Under the pieces are notes generated by a model. The model saw only the letters and a list, made by a program, of their open reading frames with translations, did no database searches and was not told the origin of the DNA. The translations under genes were made by a program, and so were the position numbers. Shown here piece by piece: positions 58,301-64,000 of a stretch of 64,000 bases of DNA. The stretch spans positions 73,524,427 through 73,588,426 of the forward strand of contig CM017556.1 of NCBI GenBank assembly GCA_007844125.1. Direction: 5' to 3'. The DNA is from Sinonovacula constricta (lineage: Eukaryota > Mollusca > Bivalvia > Cardiida > Solecurtidae). Each line of letters opens with the position of its first letter. Position 1 is the stretch's first letter.

Positions 58301-59330
58301 TATATAATAATTGTTTATTCGCAAAGTGTGTTGATAACACTCTGTTGAGAAAGAGGATATTAATAAAATTGTTTATGTCAGTTTGGTTATTGGGTTTATC
58401 GTCCCACCAACAGCATTTCAGACTGAGTTGTACCAAGCGGGTCTGTATGTTAATGTCTTACTGCGTTATAGGGACTGGGTATATATAGTGTAGTATAGGA
58501 CTCTGTACAGGATCAGGTGATTATTGCATCAAGCGTTAAGACTTTAGTAATGAATAAGTTGGTAGTGAAGACCGCACATTATAATTTGTATACAGGAATG
58601 AATGTTAGATTGTGTCAGTACTGACTACAGCATCAGTAAGTACTGCGTGGAAGGGTCCATGTTTATGTTAGGTTTGTGTATTTGGGTCCAAGCAAGACTG
58701 GGTGTTGGACCGAGACGGACTGTGTAAATAACTGTATGTAATATATTTGGTATATAGATCAAGAGTTTGTATACATTTCATATTTATATAGTTAGATCCC
58801 AGTATTAGGTTGTATGAGCCCAGCGGCACACATTACATAACATTGAGTCTGATGTTTGTTTATGTTATCAAAGTGCATTTTATATGAAGTTGGACGACAA
58901 CACTGAGTACTGGCATCAAACAACATGTCAAATGTAGATGCATGTAGAAAAATACAATAATTTCTTAGAAAAAATAAAAAACAGATTCAAGTGGCCCTAA
59001 CATTAAGTTAATGTATATGCATTAAAAAATTATATTGATGGTTACATTGCTGTGTAAATTAAGTGTGCTGACTAGTATGAAACAAAATAGGGTCATCGGT
59101 AAAAGAGCTCACCAGGCATCATCAGAGTCATGCATTCAACTTTTCATGAAGTCAGAAAAACATCCTGGACGGAACAAAACAATTGCTGAAATTGCATGTT
59201 ATGATGGCTAGACTGCATGACAACAAGTGCTTATTATTTGAAAGTGAAAAGTGGGAGGCAGCAGGCCCCAAAATAAAAACATTATTATAAAATTCCAATG
59301 TATTTTTCTTATCTTACACTCAGGGATGTG
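55347..59330. other. AT-rich intergenic or upstream BTBD10 sequence
   Basis: No coding exon recognised. The segment at about 57780-58110 (GGGGCCTTGGGCCTTTGAG ... TTTAGGGGGACACTAGGAC ... GGGGCCTTTAAATGG) looks like an old interspersed repeat, but no second copy is present here to prove it. Upstream non-coding exons of BTBD10 may lie in this stretch. Confidence 0.35.
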
Positions 59331-59467
59331 ATTGGTCAAATATGAAAAGGGAGGAAAATTTTCGACGAGGGGTTTGGGGGCCGCAATGAACCCCAATGGG
59401 GTCAAGGGGCAAGGCCCCTGATGGGGGTTCAGGGGGCGAAGCCCCCCCCCCCCCCCCCCCCCAAAAA
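59331..59467. repeat. GC-rich hairpin repeat with poly-C tract
   Basis: Contains nested inverted repeats (GGGGCAAGGCCCC and GGGGGCGAAGCCCCC) followed by about 20 C and then A7, an abrupt GC island in AT-rich DNA. It resembles a marine-invertebrate repeat known for GGGGGCTTCGCCCCC motifs. An open frame with a glycine run at 59208-59576 (minus) is produced by the C tract and is not a gene. Confidence 0.6.
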
Positions 59468-59816
59468 AATGATTTTCAGCTTTAAGAAAGTGGTCTAAAA
59501 TTCTTCCAGAGACCCCTTCTTCAGAATCCCTAAACCATATTTTATCTTTCTCTTTAAAGCATGGGCAGTTCAACATAAAAAGATCATAGCTTTTTATCCA
59601 TCTTTATTTATTTACAACTAATAAAATGTGTGCTATGAGAAAAATAAAATTATCAACATATATATTGATATATCTGACAAGGAATATTTTCTTTTTAACA
59701 ATTTCACTAAAATTGACTATTAAAATTTTTAATGAGATCAAACACAAAGCCCATACTTATAAATACCACATTACATAAAAATAGTTTTATATCTAAATAA
59801 ATACAAAAAATAAATA

Positions 59817-60956
59817 CCGTAAAGTTTTATAGATAAGACGCAGTTTTTTGCCCCAAATGATGATAAAAAAAGTGGGGGTGCGTCTTATACATGCGAATTT
59901 AAGTTTTCCCCTTTTTTCCCAGACCAAAATTGACCCTTAGACTAATCCGACCGCAGAGAATATCGCCGATGGTATCGGCCATAGACAACTGTATTGTGCT
60001 ATTTTAAGGGAAAGTTTACGTTGTTTTTACCTAAAATTTGACATTAAACATAAAAAGAGACATTTAAATTCGTTTGTGTATACATTAAACAACAATATGC
60101 AATAGATATTTGCATAAATATCAATTTATTCTAACAAAATCGGCGAAGTTTCATAATCCGGAAACGGTTATTGAGTTTTAGTGGAACGGGCATATTCATT
60201 GACGACGCTGTTATTATCATCGTCTAAGTAATATGGTATTATTCAATTGATCAATTTTGAATTTAAATTTGTTTTATTTTAAATGTTAACTACGAATAAA
60301 TTTTAAGTTGAAATTAAAAACCCACTTAACAACAATAAAATGTGCATCGGCTATTTGCGCAGACAAGTTTTCACACCTCTTTTGGGTGTTAATAGATCGT
60401 CCATTATCCGTAAGTAATTACAAAGGTGCATAGAACTAATTTGTTGGTAAGCGGTCACTTAAATAGCATGGTGTGAAAATGAACATATAAAAGCCTTTAG
60501 TTGTTATTTTAAATGTCATTTGTGTGTTTGTCCCATGTGTCGAGAACTTAATTTTATGACATGCTGCCGCGTGAAACAGGATGTTCTCTCATGTGTAGGG
60601 CTGGGATAGCCGCGAGAATATCCTGTCTAGCGTGTAAACGATATATTGGGGTAGAGTGTCATGACGTAACACAATACACACGGTCTCACTAGGCAAACAG
60701 TCGCGACGTATTATTCAAGACACTTAGAGAATAATAAGCACCCGGCGCAAACACCGATTTACGGAACAATTGGAACATGTTCCCTCGAGTCAAATCGAGC
60801 GATGCGGCGACGCGGGAATTTCGTAATGGCGGCCAGATGGAATAGTGAATCGGGGATGCGTCTTGTCTTTGAGAATTTGCTTTTTTCCTTGATTCTAGAC
60901 CTCGAAGAGGGGGTGCGTCTTATCTTTGTGTGCGTCTTATATATAAAACTTTACGG
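59817..60956. mobile_element. 1,140-bp TA-flanked TIR element
   Basis: TA precedes 59817 and follows 60956. The ends are CCGTAAAGTTTTATAGATAA and, inverted, CCGTAAAGTTTTATATATAA, both continuing into GACGCA. GCGTCTTAT repeats lie near both ends (59840-59900 and 60855-60945). TA target and ends resemble mariner/pogo-type MITEs. The interior shows no transposase. Confidence 0.82.
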
Positions 60957-61841
60957 TATGTATTTCTTTTAACAATTGAGCATATTAACATAGAAATGAA
61001 TAATTGTGGCATGCAATGATTGACAATGTTTTTGTTTGTTTTTGCCATAGACATTTTAGGGTAAATATTTAGCTTAATACTATCAAATATAATAAGAATT
61101 CAAACAGTAAAAACCTATCTTTTGTTTTCAGAAACTTTTAAGTACCTTGAAGCTGTTCACTGTAAGTAGAGTTAGGAACATAGGAGATGACAAGAATTAA
61201 AAGTGTGGCTATATATTTAACAGTGTCATATGAACAACAAAAAGACTAGTCCATTAGTAAACAAATAAAAAATTAGCATTTCTCTAAACAATCCAGCATA
61301 TTTACATGGATATATATTATGTGAAGTCATAATACATATACAACAATGAGACTGACAAGAGATGACTAGCAAAGGCCAAACAACAAAGAAAATGCATGTA
61401 TTTCTTTTGAAAGTCCACAAAAGTTTCATTTCACTTAGTATTTTACTATAGAACCTATAGTATCATTGTATGATGGAAGCTTCTAGCAATAACATACAAC
61501 TAAAAACTGACATATACAAGTTAAATTGTGGAGATAAGAAGAATAAAACACATCCTGAATAAGTGAATACAATATCACATAAGAAATTATAAAATGTGCA
61601 TGGTGACTGAATTCCCTATGTATGCAAATACAGAGCACATGCTTGTGAATTTGTTTTTACTGTTGCACTTGCATGCAAATCTAAACAAGACTTTTTTACT
61701 CCTTATTTGTTCTTTTACTTTTGTTGTACAACAGCAAAAAATCATATTTTGCATCATCTTAAAACATAGTTTTAAACATTTTTAAATTTTATATACACAA
61801 CATTAAAGTACTGATGACTAGTTTAAAAACTGAATAAATAT

Positions 61842-62491
61842 CAGGGCTCCCGCTGGGTTTTTTTAGGTCCGAGCCAACCAATGAGCCAAATTTGAAAATT
61901 ATGCGCCACTTTTATATTTCATGAGCCATTTTTATGAGCCAAATTTACGCGTCAATTTTGATGTTTTTATTTTAGTATGTATATGTATGTTTGTTAACAC
62001 GCAATTCTTTTTCTTTTAATATAGTTTTTGTACATTGAATTGAGAATGAAAACAAAACAACGTGAACTTCCTTTTTTACGTTTTATTTACATAAACATTT
62101 GTATATATTTTATATATATATCGACAATCCTGTACTGTCCAGTTAATGATCGCAACAAACATTTGGCTGGCTGCTTTATTATCGTCTCGCAAATTACACT
62201 AATCCTTCCCTGAGGCGATGTTTATTCGGCAGTTATGTACACAATATGTCAACACAACAATGCCCTCAAGGTGAAGGCCGCCGCGCAAGTTTGACTGGCT
62301 ATCGAGTTTCTCCTTGCTAGCGTATCACAGTGCGCGTAGAAATGGTTACCAGTCTTGGCCGCTTAGCGATTCACAAAAAATAATGCCGAAAAAATCGTGC
62401 GCCATAAGGATGCGCCAATTTTGAAAAAAATGAGCCACTTTTTTTGTTTTTGCGCCAATGGCGCATTTGGCGCATGGCAGCGGGAGCCCTG
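61842..62491. mobile_element. 650-bp hAT-like TIR element
   Basis: Both ends read inward as CAGGGCTCCCGCTG, a 14-bp perfect inverted repeat of the CAGGG class typical of hAT elements. Subterminal ATGAGCCA and GCGCCA/GCGCATTTGG motifs repeat near both ends. The flanks AATAAATAT and AATATATTT are similar but not identical, so the TSD is uncertain. No transposase inside. Confidence 0.75.
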
Positions 62492-63078
62492 AATATATTT
62501 AAGCATTTACCTGAACAATCCAGTACATCCAAATACATATAAATATTTATGTGTGAAGCATGTAATGTTGACAACAACTATCTTCATGATAGCTAACTAC
62601 TTTCAGCTGAGCATTTAGCTTAATATAAAATAATTAAGTCATAGACTTAAAGATTAAAGTTGTATTTGGCTATTTATTTGTAATTGCCTAGTTTCAGCAC
62701 ATTATTAATGTCTCCTATCAGCATTTAATTTTAAATTGTTGATTCTGCTCACAAGTGTCAATATTAGTTTTAGCACTCAAGTATGTTAGTATCAGCACTT
62801 AATTCTAACCGTTACTTTCAGCAAATTGTCAAGTTTTAGCACTTACATTGTTTTGTCTCTGTTTCAGCACGTCTTATTTATGTTATGTTCTTTGAATGGC
62901 ATAACAATACTTTTACAAATAGCCACAAAACATTTCATTTATGCTAAACAATCCTCAATATTTTTACAATGATTAATTTAATCATAAGGAACTCAAATAT
63001 TATAACATTATGACAAACTGGCCATCAGATATGTGCTCAAATAACTGCATCATAGAAATTGAAGATGACTTAAAAATG
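62492..63078. other. Intergenic sequence with degenerate TTTCAGCACTTA motifs
   Basis: Between about 62690 and 62880, motifs such as GTTTCAGCAC, TATCAGCAT, TATCAGCACTTAA and TTTTAGCACTTA recur irregularly every 25-65 bp. No coding signal. Confidence 0.4.
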
Positions 63079-63528
63079 TCACTGGAAATAAGTTGCCTGT
63101 GCAGAAACAACTCGATCTTCAAAAGAAACACATGGCTTGGTTTCTGCAGGCACTTCTGGAATTTTCACATTTTTGAAGAAAGGATGGATGCCGTACGACT
63201 TTCCAGAATTTTCAACTTTCCAGGGGAATGAAGCTCATAGTTTCTGATTCAATGAAGTTGTCTTCACATTTCTGCCATGCTCTGTACTTTGGCAGTGCTC
63301 AACTAGAGCAACACGTCCTCTAGACCAATACGATATGGTTTTCTCACAAAAAATACACTTACACTTTCCTGGACTGTTGATTTTTCTGATAAATTGGGAC
63401 AGAGCTACACGGATACCATCAAGTTCGATGACACTTTCTAACCATTCCCATCTGAATTTGTTTTTACATTCTGCATCTACATCTATCGCTAAGTGAGAAT
63501 CGTTCGTACGCTCAATAATCTGTGACAT
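63079..63528 (-). pseudogene. BED-like finger protein fragment resembling hAT transposase N-termini, with in-frame TGA
   Basis: ATG at 63528-63526 opens 97 codons to TGA at 63237-63235. The same frame continues another 52 codons to TGA at 63081-63079. The first part has FRWEWLE, a helix-forming segment, then CIFC and H-x5-H (HCQSTEH) separated by about 20 residues, a BED-like zinc finger. After the first TGA come GIHPFFKNVKIPEVP and FEDRVVSAQA, which from memory match what follows the finger in hAT-like transposases of corals and bivalves. The TGA is therefore probably a nonsense mutation. The catalytic and dimerisation domains are absent. The upstream frame to 63792 lacks an ATG and is treated as 5' flank. 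Confidence 0.55.
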
Positions 63529-63810
63529 TTTCGGGGTTTTTCCACCATACTTTTCTAGTTGTAAACAGTCGCCATCAGAACTTAACCGGATGCGTCTTTG
63601 CATAGCTAAGGCTTTTCTGATTGGATGAACCGTCGGGTAACAACCAATGAAATTGTGCGTTGCAAATCGTAAGTTTGATCGTGTTGCAATCGTACCTACT
63701 CGGCGATCTCCGGCAAGCTTCGGATATATCACCTCGTATGTAATTGCAGGAATACACCAGTTGGTGATTTGCTCCGGCGAATAACTTCTCAATGCATTAT
63801 GTAAACAAAG
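63529..63810. promoter_or_regulatory. Shared intergenic region of a divergent gene pair
   Basis: Separates the start codons of the minus-strand finger protein and the plus-strand helicase, so it probably holds both promoters. It is less AT-rich than its surroundings. No TATA box was identified. Confidence 0.4.
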
Positions 63811-64000
63811 ATGGCTGACTTTCCAAAGTGCATGCAGAACGCTTTAGATATAATGGAGATTCAACACTCCTTGAAAGAAGAGCAGATTGCTTCGTTGAAG
63901 AATATTTTTAACTTAGTTGATACTGTGTGTATATTACCAACAGGATTTGGAAAAAGAGTAATATACCAGTTACTACCCTGCATGCACTCGAATCACGCTT
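63811..64000 (+). CDS. RecQ-like helicase, N-terminal start (runs off the window)
   Basis: ATG at 63811 opens 63 complete codons to the window end. The order is typical of RecQ-type helicases: a Q-motif-like region (LKEEQIASLKNIF), then CILPTGFGKRVIYQLLP, which is motif I (Walker A). The lysine is present, but the next residue, usually Ser or Thr, is Arg. These enzymes unwind DNA using ATP. Bivalve and coral genomes hold many short RecQ-like copies, some linked to mobile DNA, so this may be a transposon cargo gene. It is divergent from the finger-protein fragment, whose ATG is 282 bp away. Activity cannot be judged from the visible part. Confidence 0.65.
   Translation, partial: MADFPKCMQNALDIMEIQHSLKEEQIASLKNIFNLVDTVCILPTGFGKRVIYQLLPCMHSNHA

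Noticed and set aside
59208..59576. 122-codon minus-strand frame with a glycine run
   Set aside because: Depends on the poly-C tract; its length would change with any slippage.
63529..63792. N-terminal extension of the finger protein to 185 residues
   Set aside because: No ATG before 63528; the upstream frame overlaps the likely divergent promoter region.

Overview
This is eukaryotic nuclear DNA, most likely from a bivalve mollusc. It is AT-rich, carries two multi-exon genes with canonical GT/AG introns, and is crowded with tandem arrays, tRNA-derived SINEs, LINEs and DNA-transposon remnants of types I know from bivalve genomes. The species is not identifiable by eye. No bacterial operon, CRISPR array, rRNA gene or functional tRNA was seen.

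Layout. (1) 1-20,294: a direct tandem segmental duplication. Copy A is 1-7,086 and its left part lies outside the window. Copy B is at least 8,769-20,294. The unit holds the 3' half of an old LINE (family 1), fragments of an uncharacterised C2H2-finger protein, a decayed LINE C-terminus and a roughly 330-bp dispersed repeat. Copy B carries insertions that copy A lacks: a 4,034-bp LINE (family 2) with a 9-bp target-site duplication (TSD), a 338-bp terminal-inverted-repeat (TIR) MITE with a 9-bp TSD, and an (AT)n expansion. Most of unit B also lies between a pair of inverted ends of about 70 bp flanked by the 5-bp direct repeat ACTAA. This suggests a large, nested, possibly undescribed DNA transposon (7,321-17,123).

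(2) 21,226-36,670: a plus-strand gene of unknown function. A 283-codon first exon and two later exons join in frame to give 463 residues with an RRM-like C-terminal region. Its proposed first intron (about 13.7 kb) contains a 9.8-kb array of 58/59-bp satellite with higher-order structure, a 914-bp pogo-like TA element and an 18-bp minisatellite.

(3) 36,671-43,675: AT-rich and without genes, between two convergent genes; possibly a very long 3' UTR.

(4) 43,676-55,346: a minus-strand gene resolved into 10 coding exons (448 residues), a clear BTBD10/KCTD20-family orthologue. Its introns hold a 2.3-kb minisatellite with 31- and 34-bp units, bivalve-type repeats and SINEs.

(5) 55,347-64,000: intergenic DNA with a GC-hairpin/poly-C repeat, a 1,140-bp TA-flanked TIR element and a 650-bp hAT-like TIR element. 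At the right edge is a divergent pair: a minus-strand BED-like finger protein fragment resembling hAT transposases, and the start of a plus-strand RecQ-like helicase that runs off the window.

The two host genes are unrelated and convergent. Most of the rest is mobile or satellite DNA. The strongest new leads are the nested ACTAA-flanked element with its unplaced protein, the filled/empty insertion-site pairs between the duplicate copies, and the divergent finger-protein/helicase unit.
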